DNA of 64,000 bases from CAYYYW01 sp964476245 (GCA_964476245.1 CAYYYW010000001.1:46791-110790); one strand, 5' to 3'. Counted from the stretch's first letter, positions 25,166 to 34,081 are shown. The notes: generated from the letters alone by a model not told the origin. Numbers and translations are program-made.

Positions 25166-26209
25166 TCAAATAGAATTTAAATATATAACTGCCTGATCTT
25201 TGTTGTCTTTTGTCACCCCAATGCATTTTATTCTCAAAATTAGCGGTTTTCTCTCTTTGTCTGGTAGTAAAACCCCTTCAAATTTACCATAGTTAGCACC
25301 TCTTGTTTGTGTGTCTCTAATGCCTACTTCAAGTGATGGAGGTACAGAACTCATCAACTTTGTGTGAGTAAGATCATTGATCCCCCTTCTATTTCGCGCT
25401 TCGAGTGTCTGCATTATTAAACCAACATTCCTTTGAACTCCTTCCCAACTAACTGGAGGGAATTTTAACCGACTATTAATCTTTATTTTCCTCTCTTTTT
25501 CTTCATCATATAATGCTTGGGCTTCAGAAATTACTTTATCATAATTAACTGGCGAAGGTAAATTTAATTTACTTTGATAATTTGCTCCATCTGCCTCTAT
25601 CTTCATGGGGATAATTACAACCTGCCATCCTCCAGTATGATATTGGTGCTCATATTCCTCGTCTGTTTTCATTATCTGTTGAGTCACTGCTTCCCACAAT
25701 GTTGATCCTCCGTTTTTCTTCGTCTCACAAACGTCAATATTAGAGTTGCCCCCATGAATAATAAACGAACTTTCAAGAGGCTCTCCTTCTTTAAGAACAT
25801 AAACCATTGCTGGGCCATCGATTGCTTGAGCATTTAACCAAAATTTAAGTTGGGCTTTTGCTGCGTATGGTGATTCACTTGCTGGTAAAGGAATAATCGC
25901 GTCAATAATCCGAGCTGTTTGTGCCCCAAGAGGAACTCCCAATTCTTTAGCCAATTGAGCGAGGGTTAACTTTTGTTGATTTTCTCCTTGAGAGTCCTGA
26001 CGTAAATGAAGAGATAACTCTGGAGAGTAAATCGGAAATTCCTGATCACTGGTAACTTTTACCGGCGCAGCTACTTCTCTAGAGGTTTTTAACTCTCTAT
26101 ATAAATGATCGGGATAGGTTCCGGTTGTAGAAACAGAGATCTGTAAAGCATTATGAACTCCATCAGTAAGCACCGGGCAGATACTAAATCCTTCTACCTT
26201 CTGACACAC
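25166..26209 (-). CDS. Unknown protein, downstream half of a TAG-split frame
   Basis: Written from the only usable start, a GTG at 26209 (347 residues), but the same frame is open and protein-like for 57 more codons upstream, right up to the TAG that ends the preceding gene (26381-26383), with no ATG, GTG or TTG among the first ones. The upstream part (AEYFLQNWRLPSEYIGG, ENVCASQRAGLFQLLAG) reads as folded protein. I recognise no family; later parts have IIPLPASESPYAAKAQLKFWLNA and IIHGGNSNIDVCE. So this is either a separate gene with truncated start, or the C-terminal half of a 1087-residue protein interrupted by an amber codon. Confidence 0.6.
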   Translation of the reverse strand: MCQKVEGFSICPVLTDGVHNALQISVSTTGTYPDHLYRELKTSREVAAPVKVTSDQEFPIYSPELSLHLRQDSQGENQQKLTLAQLAKELGVPLGAQTARIIDAIIPLPASESPYAAKAQLKFWLNAQAIDGPAMVYVLKEGEPLESSFIIHGGNSNIDVCETKKNGGSTLWEAVTQQIMKTDEEYEHQYHTGGWQVVIIPMKIEADGANYQSKLNLPSPVNYDKVISEAQALYDEEKERKIKINSRLKFPPVSWEGVQRNVGLIMQTLEARNRRGINDLTHTKLMSSVPPSLEVGIRDTQTRGANYGKFEGVLLPDKERKPLILRIKCIGVTKDNKDQAVIYLNSI

Positions 26210-26380
26210 TCCAGCCAGTAATTGAAAAAGGCCAGCCCGTTGTGATGCGCAAACGTTTTCGTACCCTGGTTTTGTTCCTCCAATATACTCACTCGGTAAT
26301 CTCCAGTTTTGTAAGAAGTATTCTGCAATTGTTAATGCTTCCCGATGGGGTGGAGGTTGACGCCTAAAACGTAGATCCTT

Positions 26381-28429
26381 CTACTCAATATTGTAACAAG
26401 CGTGGTAAAGTTGTTTAAAAGAAAATAATCCGGGCTTATCTCCTGTTTGATCTTCTGTAAAAATAACCAGGGCAGCCACCAGACGCTGTAACAAAATATC
26501 ATCTTGATAAGCTCCGCAAAGAAGTTGTTCTTCATAGTGCATTATTTTTTTCCGGACCAACTTTTCTTCTCCCTCCGGTAATTCTGTGCTATAAGACGGG
26601 TTTAAATCTTCTTTTATCACTGCTTCCCACATCCTTTCCCGCTCTCCCGGCCAAGCAAAACGGGCAGCTCTTTCATGATAGATTTTGACTAAATCGATAA
26701 GTAAGCCGTCGTATCCTTCTTTTGTAATTTCAGATTCATCAGAATTAACTATTAATTCTCTGGTTGCCCCTATCCATTCGGTATAGGTATCTATGGCATC
26801 CTGGTATTTATTGTTACTTTCATACATTTTAGCTAATAAACGATAATAACGTTGTAGTCGCTCTAACGCCTGGAGGTAAGCCTCACTTAAAATCCCTTTA
26901 TCTATTTGTTCATCTGGCTTGATCTGATGAGCAATAAATTTTGTCAGCTCTGCTCCCATTAATACTAAAGCTTCATGCTCTCGTGGTAAAATAGACCCAT
27001 CCTCTCTTCCTAAAGTTTGGGTAATTGCTTGATCCACTTGATTAGATAATTCGTTAACAAATGAAAATATTTTTGGAAACTCTCCGATTGCTTGAGGTTT
27101 TAAATAATCACTCTCAAATAACTCTTCAAGGTGATGAGTGATATTCTTGGCTTCTTTGACAGTATTGCCACTATGATAATTCATCGTATCAATCCAAACA
27201 CAATGACAATAACACTCCTGCGCTCTCTGTCTGTATAATTGTCCATTTTCTCTCTCAAGATCATTATCTCTCGCCAGAATTGCATCAGTGTCGGCGGCGG
27301 TGTGTAATATGTCGCCTATTTCTTGAACATCTGGTTGGCTGAGATTAATATGGATGTCGTCCTTACAAGTAGCCGTTATATGATTAACGATTGGATTAAT
27401 AATTCTTTCGATATAAATTGCTGTGTTCCTTTTAACTTCATCGTTTACTCCTTTAGAATAATTAGTAAATGGTCTTTGAACTTCTCTGATATTTCTAAGA
27501 CACTGTTGAGCCATTTCTCCTCTTAAGCCATGTTGGTCCAGATCAACTCTAAGAGCTGAAAGATCAACCTGAACTAGCTTTTCAAGATTTTTAACTAATC
27601 TATCAATATCGTAGGCTTCATTTAAAAGAGCATTGGCATTTGATGGCATTGAGGCATGGATTTGTCCGTCTAAACAGTGGAAAACTGCTTCATCTTTTAA
27701 ATGGTTTAGACTTTTGCTTATCTTAAGTCTGTCTGGTGAGGAATCAACAATATGATAATTATCAAGTCTGGAAAAAATCTCTTCTGCTTGAGATACTGCA
27801 GTTATAAAAGAAAATTTCTCTGCCGGAGTAAGTTCTTGTGCTTGACGAATATAATTTTTTAGTCCATCAATATCGTATATCCTGTAATCATCGCGTAATA
27901 GAATGCCGGGTAAAATTTCAATAACATCATTCGCCATCTTGTTTGTTGTTCTATCTTGAAGCACCGTCTCACCTTGCCCAACAACTTCATTAACATAGTC
28001 CCATGCTTCTTGTTTAATCCCATCTCTCATTTTTTTATATTCATCAGTAATATAATAAACATCGTTACTATATTGCGAAAAAGCCCGTAATCGAAGACGA
28101 AAAACTCGCCTGTCCTCAGGATATCTTTCTGTAATATCGTCTAATACTTGGGAGAAGTATGGATGCTGAAGCTCTTGGCAGGCTGCCAAATGAGTCCAAT
28201 TTGGGATATATCTCTCAAGCGTATCTAGAATAAAGGCTCTTTGTTTTGGATCGCCGTTTTCCAACCGCTGATCAATACCTTCGTATGCTTTCATGGCTTG
28301 CCATTCTTCACCAAGATATAAATGCTCAATGTGTCTTTTTATATCTCGGCGGGCTTCTTTAGGAGGTAAACCAAGACGATAAAGCGTACGCTCAGGAATG
28401 ATTGTTGCTCCACGAATATGTTCTGTCAT
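26381..28429 (-). CDS. Large helical protein of unknown function
   Basis: 682 residues, rich in Glu, Gln and Leu, entirely helical in appearance, with no membrane segment. Regions such as LSEAYLQALERLQRYYRLLAKMYESNNKYQDAIDTY (shown in part; about 545-585) have the look of TPR-type hairpins. No enzyme motif is seen. It ends at TAG in frame with the following reading frame. Likely -10 TATAAT lies 12 bp upstream of the ATG. The low similarity to anything I know and the local grouping with unknown genes up to tRNA-Gln suggest an accessory patch. Confidence 0.7.
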   Translation of the reverse strand: MTEHIRGATIIPERTLYRLGLPPKEARRDIKRHIEHLYLGEEWQAMKAYEGIDQRLENGDPKQRAFILDTLERYIPNWTHLAACQELQHPYFSQVLDDITERYPEDRRVFRLRLRAFSQYSNDVYYITDEYKKMRDGIKQEAWDYVNEVVGQGETVLQDRTTNKMANDVIEILPGILLRDDYRIYDIDGLKNYIRQAQELTPAEKFSFITAVSQAEEIFSRLDNYHIVDSSPDRLKISKSLNHLKDEAVFHCLDGQIHASMPSNANALLNEAYDIDRLVKNLEKLVQVDLSALRVDLDQHGLRGEMAQQCLRNIREVQRPFTNYSKGVNDEVKRNTAIYIERIINPIVNHITATCKDDIHINLSQPDVQEIGDILHTAADTDAILARDNDLERENGQLYRQRAQECYCHCVWIDTMNYHSGNTVKEAKNITHHLEELFESDYLKPQAIGEFPKIFSFVNELSNQVDQAITQTLGREDGSILPREHEALVLMGAELTKFIAHQIKPDEQIDKGILSEAYLQALERLQRYYRLLAKMYESNNKYQDAIDTYTEWIGATRELIVNSDESEITKEGYDGLLIDLVKIYHERAARFAWPGERERMWEAVIKEDLNPSYSTELPEGEEKLVRKKIMHYEEQLLCGAYQDDILLQRLVAALVIFTEDQTGDKPGLFSFKQLYHACYNIE

Positions 28430-28563
28430 AAGAATAATGTAATTATACTATATCCTATAATAAATGCAAGGAGGGAAACTTTTATGAATGAGGGAACGAG
28501 TTTTGCAAGCGACGAGTCGAAAGACTGAGCGGGCCGGTCTAGGACCTTTCAATCCCATAAGTG
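28430..28563. other. Intergenic, no gene
   Basis: Holds the promoter of the large helical gene on the minus strand and the GC-richer segment GACGAGTCGAAAGACTGAGC; nothing else identified. Confidence 0.4.
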
Positions 28564-29265
28564 TTATGTATTCAATATAACCAGTTCATTAAACATGCTC
28601 TGTTCATCATCTTCCCATTTTCCGGTCCAAGATAATGAAAATTCGTGAGAAATTTTTTTGGCATTATTGCTATAAATAGATATTTTGATCATATATTTCC
28701 CTGGAGTTAAACAATCCCACTGAGAATAGTATCTTTCAGGAAGTTCAAAGATAAACTTGTTGGTTGCTTGATCTCTATTAGAAAATCCTTTATATACGGA
28801 ATCGTAATTGTCATCCGGATGCTGAATTCTACCTAAGTCACAATACATTTCTTTTTCTGGCTGGATTGTTCTTTTGTAAGGATCTCTAATTCCTGACCAT
28901 TTTAAATTTACAGGTGAAAATTTTTTATTCTCTACCATCTCACCAGCGTTATTTTCTTTAAAAATCTTTTCTAGAAACACTTCGCACTCCTCTGCTTTAG
29001 TTTTGCCAAAATTCTCAACTAAAAACCTAAAATAATAAACGGGAAAGTCCGAATTTTTACCAACCCTCCGTGTTTTATGACAATCTGGAGGTGCCAATTT
29101 AAATTTTATTCTTAATTTTGGCGAGAAGTATTTATGTTTCAACTTTTCAGCTAGATAAGGAGCATAAATAGCTATTATTCCCAAGAAAAGCGTCGAGCCA
29201 ATCTGTACCCAGTTACTAATAGATATGCTCGAATTCATCAAAGCTGAACTTGAAGAAATTTTCAT
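28564..29265 (-). CDS. Single-pass membrane protein, unknown
   Basis: 233 residues from the ATG at 29265. An in-frame extension to 29343 would read through tRNA-Gln and is rejected. A membrane helix at about 20-38 (WVQIGSTLFLGIIAIYAPYLA) precedes a beta-rich domain with FRFLVENFGKTKAEECEVFLEKI, a pattern common in single-TM proteins of unknown function that carry an immunoglobulin-like domain. The start is 7 bp after the tRNA, so it may be co-transcribed with tRNA-Gln. Confidence 0.65.
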   Translation of the reverse strand: MKISSSSALMNSSISISNWVQIGSTLFLGIIAIYAPYLAEKLKHKYFSPKLRIKFKLAPPDCHKTRRVGKNSDFPVYYFRFLVENFGKTKAEECEVFLEKIFKENNAGEMVENKKFSPVNLKWSGIRDPYKRTIQPEKEMYCDLGRIQHPDDNYDSVYKGFSNRDQATNKFIFELPERYYSQWDCLTPGKYMIKISIYSNNAKKISHEFSLSWTGKWEDDEQSMFNELVILNT

Positions 29266-29271
29266 ATTTAG

Positions 29272-29342
29272 CTGCGAGGCAGGGATTCGAACCCCGATTA
29301 CTTGGTTCAGAGCCAAGTGTGCTACCATTACACCACCTCGCA
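29272..29342 (-). tRNA. tRNA-Gln (CUG)
   Basis: 71 nt cloverleaf with acceptor TGCGAGG/CCTCGCA, U1-A72 pair and G73 discriminator as expected for Gln identity. The anticodon loop CTCTGAA gives CUG; T arm GGGGTTCGAATCCCTG. CCA is not encoded. Confidence 0.95.
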
Positions 29343-29423
29343 AAAATCATTCAACTCCAATTTTACCAAATTAAAATTGATTTTAGATAGGAAGAAACTA
29401 CTTCTTGGTCTTACCCGCCACTA

Positions 29424-29457
29424 TTACCATCTACGCACGGTCGGGCAACAATGGTAA
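29424..29457. repeat. Left inverted repeat flanking the PaaX-like gene
   Basis: 34 bp with ends TTACCAT/ATGGTAA. Its reverse complement matches 30141-30174 at 27 of 34 positions, so the two sites face each other around the PaaX-like gene. Confidence 0.75.
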
Positions 29458-29512
29458 CCTCACACGCTCACATAATTACCGTTTTTGTCCGATCGGACAG
29501 AAACAGAAATGG

Positions 29513-30115
29513 CTATATTCCAAAAAAAATCTTAGCAGCTTTTTCATCATCTATCCTTTCGGCAACAATGTATCTAATGTATCTTCCACCCTCAACTATT
29601 TGCTTGATCAAATCAACCTCTTCTTTACACTCATATGGAAAAAGATAGACGCTTTTCTGATAGGGATAAAATCCTAAACCGCATAAAAAGCGTCTTAAAT
29701 AGTGTCGTTTATTATTCTGCTCTTCCGGCACGTCAAAAATAACTAAATACCACTTCCCCGTCCATTCTTTCTTCTTCTTTTTAAGATCCAGCAAAGCTTT
29801 TAAAGAATACTTGATAAAGATGTCTTTTCTTCTTTCTTTAAGATGAACTAAAATGTCACTCCCTCTTTTTTCTATATCAATTAATTCTTTCTTCTCTAGA
29901 TTTTTTAGAACTCTTTTTACCTTTTTTTCAGAAACTTTAAATCCTTTTATTTCTTCAATTACTTTGATAATTGAACCAATAACAATAGGAAAATTTGGAA
30001 AAACGAAGGTCCCGCCAACAAATAATCCTAAGGCGATACTTTTCAAAACTATCTCTCTTAACTCTCCGTGTTGAAAACTTGGTTCGTTTGTTTTGTCTAA
30101 TTTTCTCTGGGACAT
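29513..30115 (-). CDS. PaaX-like regulator with Cas2-fold C-terminal domain
   Basis: 200 residues. N-terminal winged helix (about 40-100: VIEEIKGFKVSEKKVKRVLKNLEKK), then a ferredoxin-like Cas2-type domain: WYLVIFDVPEEQNNKRHYLRRFLCGLGF and YQKSVYLFPYE, VAERI near the end. This is the PaaX plan, where the Cas2 fold serves in a transcription factor. There is no cas1 and no CRISPR array in the window, so a role in adaptation is not supported. It is bracketed by facing 34-bp repeats (29424-29457, 30141-30174), the right one 26 bp upstream of its start, which would suit autoregulation or terminal repeats of a small mobile unit. Confidence 0.8.
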   Translation of the reverse strand: MSQRKLDKTNEPSFQHGELREIVLKSIALGLFVGGTFVFPNFPIVIGSIIKVIEEIKGFKVSEKKVKRVLKNLEKKELIDIEKRGSDILVHLKERRKDIFIKYSLKALLDLKKKKKEWTGKWYLVIFDVPEEQNNKRHYLRRFLCGLGFYPYQKSVYLFPYECKEEVDLIKQIVEGGRYIRYIVAERIDDEKAAKIFFGI

Positions 30116-30140
30116 AATTGAGTCATAATGTTAATTTAAG

Positions 30141-30174
30141 ATACCATTGCTGTCCGATCGTGTCAAGATGGTAA
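30141..30174. repeat. Right inverted repeat flanking the PaaX-like gene
   Basis: Partner of 29424-29457; contains TGTCCGATCG. Close enough to the start codon (30115) to be an operator over the promoter. Confidence 0.75.
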
Positions 30175-30181
30175 CTAAGTT

Positions 30182-30769
30182 TTAAAGACCAATCTGTGAA
30201 GCGATTTCTTTCATTGAGTTTAAACAGATCTCAATAAATTTTTCTAAGGAAAGATTTAACCCTTCAGGCAAACTACATTTATTAATATCTTCTCTTCTTG
30301 TCCCGGCAGCAAACTTGGGTTCTTTAAAACGTTTTAACACCGATGATAATTTAACGTCAGCTAATTTTTTTGAAGGATAAACCAAGGTGGTGGCCACAAT
30401 TAAACCAGTTAGACTATCAGCACAAAAAATCGACCACTCTGCTTTTGATCTTGGCTGGACTCCTGTTAACTCAGGAGCGTGCGACTTTATTATTCGATGA
30501 ATCGATTCATTGATAATTAAACCATGTTTGGCTAAAACTTCGGTGGTTTTTTGGGGATGGGTAGCTTTAAATCCCCCTAAATAATCAATGTCATGAATTA
30601 ATCCCGCCAGTAACCACTCCTCTTTTGATGGTTCGTCTGGGGAAAGCAAATTATTGGCTTGAAAATAATTATAAAGCCCAGCCATACAGACCTCAACCGC
30701 TAAAGAATGTTTGAAAATATTGGGTTCTAATTGTTGTTTTAATGCCTCAATATATTTTTGACGATCCAT
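30182..30769 (-). CDS. HD-domain phosphohydrolase
   Basis: 195 residues from ATG 30769; the upstream in-frame Met lies inside a repeat region. HSLAVEVCMAGL provides the first His, LLAGLIHDIDYLGG the HD pair, and HRIIKSHAPE and IFCADSLTGLI the distal metal ligands, which is the HDIG pattern. Likely acts on a phosphorylated nucleotide or related metabolite. Stop is 65 bp before leuS ends on the same strand, so this is the gene after leuS. Confidence 0.85.
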   Translation of the reverse strand: MDRQKYIEALKQQLEPNIFKHSLAVEVCMAGLYNYFQANNLLSPDEPSKEEWLLAGLIHDIDYLGGFKATHPQKTTEVLAKHGLIINESIHRIIKSHAPELTGVQPRSKAEWSIFCADSLTGLIVATTLVYPSKKLADVKLSSVLKRFKEPKFAAGTRREDINKCSLPEGLNLSLEKFIEICLNSMKEIASQIGL

Positions 30770-30834
30770 GAATTTAGAAAATGGTTGTTGGAAAATAGAA
30801 AATCGTAATAGAAATTGGAAAATCAAATTTTAAT

Positions 30835-33654
30835 TCAATTTTCAATAATAAAATTTATAATCTTTCCTTCCACATAAACTACCCGATATTTTTTCCCTTC
30901 TAAGTATTTCTTTACTTTCTCCTCTTTTAATGACCTATTGATGATGGCCGTTTCGGATAGGTTGGTTATCAACATTTTGATAGTGGCACGGAGCCTACCG
31001 TTAACTTGAATAGGAATGACAATTTCCTCTTCTGTTATTTTTCCTTCCACCTCAGGCCAACGAGAAAGATGAATTGAAGTTTTTTCACCAAAAACTTCTC
31101 GCCAGATTTGTTCTGTAACAAAAGGAGCGAAGGGAGCGAGGATTTGCAAGAATTTCTTGGCGTTATTTTGAGATAAACGTCTCGTCATTTTAACCGCCGC
31201 GGTTCCAGATGGACTATTTTCTAAAACCGCCGCGGTTCTTCCTTGGCAGCTTTCTTCCCAAGCGTTAAGAAATTCCATCATAGCCGCAATTGCCGTGTTA
31301 AATTTTACGTTCGTAATATCGGAAGAAGCCTTTAAAATCGTCTTTTGAAGCTTGACAACAAGTTTTTTATCCTCTTCATTTTCGTTGTTAGTTAACTTAG
31401 CAGGATTATGGTAAATTTGCCAAATTCGGGTTAAAAATCTGTATCCGCCCTGAAGCGCTTTAATTGACCAAGCGATTTCAGAAGGAAATGGTGCCATAAA
31501 CATCTCATAGATCCGTAATGTATCAGCCCCGTATTCATTCACCACATCATCAGGATTAATTACATTTCCCAATGACTTACTCATTTTTCGATGATCCTCG
31601 GCTAAAACCATACCAACGTTACGAAGACATAAAAACGGTTCGGAAAAATCTAATAATCCAAGGTCTTGCAGAGCCTTAACCCAAAAACGAGAATATAAAA
31701 GATGTAAAACCGCATGCTCTGCGCCACCAAGATACCAATCAACAGGAAGCCATTGTTTGCCGGAATTTTCAATTTTCATCCGCCAGTTGGCGGACCAATT
31801 TTCAAAAGAAGGGAGCGAAGATGCCTGTTTCGAGTCAATCGCCTGGGTCCCTTTAGGGTGAGGCGGACGAGAAACACGGCCTCGAGCCTCCTGATTCCAA
31901 AAAACAAATGCTAAAAAATACCAGCACGACCCTGCCCAATTAGGCATGGTATCGGTTTCACGACGCGCTGAACCACCACAATGAGGACATTTTGTTTTAA
32001 CAAAAGATTCAATTTTAGCTAGTGGAGACTCTCCCGTTTCCGTCGGTTGATAACTTTTCACGTACGGAAGTTTTACAGGAAGTTCGTTTTCAGAAATGGG
32101 AAACCAACCATATAATTCCCTGTCATTCTGAGCCCTGCCGTGGCGGGGCGAAGAATCTATCGAAGCGTTATTACACTCACTTCGTTCGCTAGATCCTTCA
32201 CTTCGTTCAGGATGACTTTTTGGGGAATTCCAATAATTGATGCGTTTTTTTGCGCACTTTTCGCAAAAAATCATCGGAATTGGTTCGCCCCAATACCTTT
32301 GTCTTGAAAAAATCCAATCGCGAAGATGATAGCTCACTGTCTTTTTTCCCCAACCTTTTTTCTCAATGTAATCCATGATCTTTTTTGTAGCTTCATGAAT
32401 ATCTAAACCATTCAAAAATCCTGAATTAATCATTTTCCCTTCTTCTTCCTGAACTTGCTCTTTTTTGATAATTGGTGAGGTATCTCCATCTCTTCCGACA
32501 ACAACGCGAACAATTTCCAAACCATACTCTTTAGCAAACTCAAAATCGCGGATATCGTGCCCGGGAACACCAACCACCGCACCCGTTCCAACTTGAGGTA
32601 AAACAAAATCCGAAATCCAAATGGGCATCGGTCTTCCGTTTAAATTATTAATCGCATAAAATCCCGTAAACACACCGGTTTTTTTTCGACCTTCAGCGAT
32701 GCGTTCCAATTCTGACTTTGAAATCGCTTTTTGAACATATTTTTTAATCTTTTTTAATAGATTCTTCGACTCCCCCGACTCAACGTCGGGGTCGCTCAGA
32801 ATGACAGGAGGGGGGGTAATTTTTCCATCTAATATTTTTTTTACAAATTCATGCTCCGGAGCAATAACAATAAAAGTCGCGCCAAAGTTTGTGTCGGGGC
32901 GAGTGGTAAAACACTCTATTTGATATTTAATATTTAATATTTGATATTTTATGTTTATGCCTTCTTTTCTCCCAATCCAATTCCTTTGCATCTCTAAAAT
33001 CCCCTTTGGCCAATCTAATTCTTTTAAATCGGAAAGTAACCGATCAGCATAGGCAGTGATGCGAAATATCCATTGTGGTAATTCTTTTTTGGTTATTTTA
33101 TTACCACAACGTTCATGAGTTCCATCCGACAAAACTTCCTCCTCGGCCAAGCCGGTTTTACACTTAGGACAAAAATTAATCGCTGTATTTTTCTTATACA
33201 AAAGCCCCATTTTAAAAAACTGAATAAAAAGCCATTGAGTCCATTTATAATATTGCGGGTCGGTGGTGGAAAACTCTCTTCCCCAATCATAAGAAAAACC
33301 CAACATCTTCATTTGCCGTTTAAAATTGGCGATATTTTGAGGCACTATGTCCATCGGGTTTTTTTTGGCCACAATAGCAGCGTTTTCTGCTGGTAAACCG
33401 AAGGCATCCCAACCCATGGGATATAAAACCGCATTACCCTTCATCCTTAAATATCGAGCTAAAACATCCGTTCCAGTATAAATACGGACGTGACCCACGT
33501 GAAGACCAGTTCCTGACGGATAAGGAAACATAGAGAGACAGTAAGTTTTCAGTTTTCGGTTATCAGCTGTCAGTTTGGGAGTCTGATAAACTTTTTCTTT
33601 TTCCCATTCTTCTACCCATTTTGATTCAAATTGAGAAGGTAAATATTTGATCAT
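30835..33654 (-). CDS. leuS: Leucyl-tRNA synthetase with at least five in-frame repeat insertions
   Basis: 939 residues against roughly 810-870 for most bacterial LeuRS. The HIGH motif is GLHVGHVRIYT, the KMSKS motif DHRKMSKSLGN (about 688), and the editing domain has TTRPDTNFGATF. Segments at about residues 26-38, 233-244, 283-298, 480-511 and 591-611 break the family pattern and are encoded by dispersed repeats of different families (33541-33575, 32922-32955, 32761-32805, 32121-32215, 31821-31880). Each leaves the frame open. The last precedes WYLGGAEHAVLHLLYSRF. Leaderless promoter. Confidence 0.98.
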   Translation of the reverse strand: MIKYLPSQFESKWVEEWEKEKVYQTPKLTADNRKLKTYCLSMFPYPSGTGLHVGHVRIYTGTDVLARYLRMKGNAVLYPMGWDAFGLPAENAAIVAKKNPMDIVPQNIANFKRQMKMLGFSYDWGREFSTTDPQYYKWTQWLFIQFFKMGLLYKKNTAINFCPKCKTGLAEEEVLSDGTHERCGNKITKKELPQWIFRITAYADRLLSDLKELDWPKGILEMQRNWIGRKEGINIKYQILNIKYQIECFTTRPDTNFGATFIVIAPEHEFVKKILDGKITPPPVILSDPDVESGESKNLLKKIKKYVQKAISKSELERIAEGRKKTGVFTGFYAINNLNGRPMPIWISDFVLPQVGTGAVVGVPGHDIRDFEFAKEYGLEIVRVVVGRDGDTSPIIKKEQVQEEEGKMINSGFLNGLDIHEATKKIMDYIEKKGWGKKTVSYHLRDWIFSRQRYWGEPIPMIFCEKCAKKRINYWNSPKSHPERSEGSSERSECNNASIDSSPRHGRAQNDRELYGWFPISENELPVKLPYVKSYQPTETGESPLAKIESFVKTKCPHCGGSARRETDTMPNWAGSCWYFLAFVFWNQEARGRVSRPPHPKGTQAIDSKQASSLPSFENWSANWRMKIENSGKQWLPVDWYLGGAEHAVLHLLYSRFWVKALQDLGLLDFSEPFLCLRNVGMVLAEDHRKMSKSLGNVINPDDVVNEYGADTLRIYEMFMAPFPSEIAWSIKALQGGYRFLTRIWQIYHNPAKLTNNENEEDKKLVVKLQKTILKASSDITNVKFNTAIAAMMEFLNAWEESCQGRTAAVLENSPSGTAAVKMTRRLSQNNAKKFLQILAPFAPFVTEQIWREVFGEKTSIHLSRWPEVEGKITEEEIVIPIQVNGRLRATIKMLITNLSETAIINRSLKEEKVKKYLEGKKYRVVYVEGKIINFIIEN
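31821..31880. repeat. Family D structured element inside leuS
   Basis: GCC/GGC outer pairs, GTTTC/GAAAC, GTC/GAC, GCCT/AGGC and a CCC-TTTA-GGG apical hairpin. Aligns with 24434-24506, keeping GAGTCAATCGC and the AC bulge. Confidence 0.85.
32121..32215. repeat. Family B repeat inside leuS
   Basis: GTCATTCTGAGC at one end and GTTCAGGATGAC at the other, with inner GAATCTA/TAGATCC arms. Confidence 0.85.
32761..32805. repeat. Short family B repeat inside leuS
   Basis: ATTCTTCGACTCCC...GCTCAGAATGAC, with a CCCGAC/GTCGGG hairpin. Confidence 0.7.
32922..32955. repeat. AT-rich ATATTTAATATTTGAT repeat inside leuS
   Basis: Translated as the repeated peptide NIKYQI twice, just before the editing-domain TTRPDT motif. 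Confidence 0.55.
33541..33575. repeat. AGTTTTCAGTTTTCGG-type repeat inside leuS
   Basis: Encodes LTADNRKLKT between the N terminus and the first catalytic strand; contains an AGCTGT-centred palindrome. Confidence 0.5.
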
Positions 33655-33661
33655 AGGGAAA

Positions 33662-33690
33662 ATTATAAAAGACCGAGAGAGTTTTTACAA
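33662..33690 (-). promoter_or_regulatory. Promoter of leuS
   Basis: Minus strand TTGTAA (33685-33690), 17 bp, TATAAT (33662-33667), 7 bases to ATG. Confidence 0.65.
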
Positions 33691-33694
33691 GAAT

Positions 33695-33988
33695 TCATTC
33701 TTTCACTTTTAATTTTTCAAACCACTTTCTTTTCAAAAGAACGGCAATCACAGCATAAACGGCAATATCAATCCACGATTCTTCAAGCGACTCGTTTTCC
33801 GGCTTTCTTTGTTGCACGAGAAGATGTTTAATACGATTGAATTTTTCCGAAATGCGAAAAGCAATCCCCAACTCGCCCATGTCTAAAACATTTCCCTTGC
33901 CATAATCTTTGTGTTTTTTAAGAAACATTTTAAGCGCCTCCTGACAAACTTTCTCAAACGCCTCGTCTAAATATTTTGGTTCTTTCAT
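33695..33988 (-). CDS. DUF1599-family protein
   Basis: 97 residues. KHKDYGKGNVLDMGELGIAFRISEKFNRIKHLL and ESWIDIAVYAVIA fit DUF1599, a MazG-like all-helical family associated with nucleotide modification and hydrolysis. Ends 41 bp upstream of leuS. The exact substrate is not known. Confidence 0.85.
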   Translation of the reverse strand: MKEPKYLDEAFEKVCQEALKMFLKKHKDYGKGNVLDMGELGIAFRISEKFNRIKHLLVQQRKPENESLEESWIDIAVYAVIAVLLKRKWFEKLKVKE

Positions 33989-34081
33989 AAATTATTTTTA
34001 TTTTATCATAATTTTTTCAATATCAACATCGCCTTAATACCAACCTCGGAGGTTAGATTGCGGCGCTTTGTAACAATTCAA

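Noticed and set aside
29266..29343. N-terminal extension of the single-pass membrane protein
   Set aside because: These codons are tRNA-Gln.
29513..30115. CRISPR Cas2
   Set aside because: The fold resembles Cas2 but a winged helix precedes it, there is no cas1, and no array of regularly spaced repeats exists in the window.
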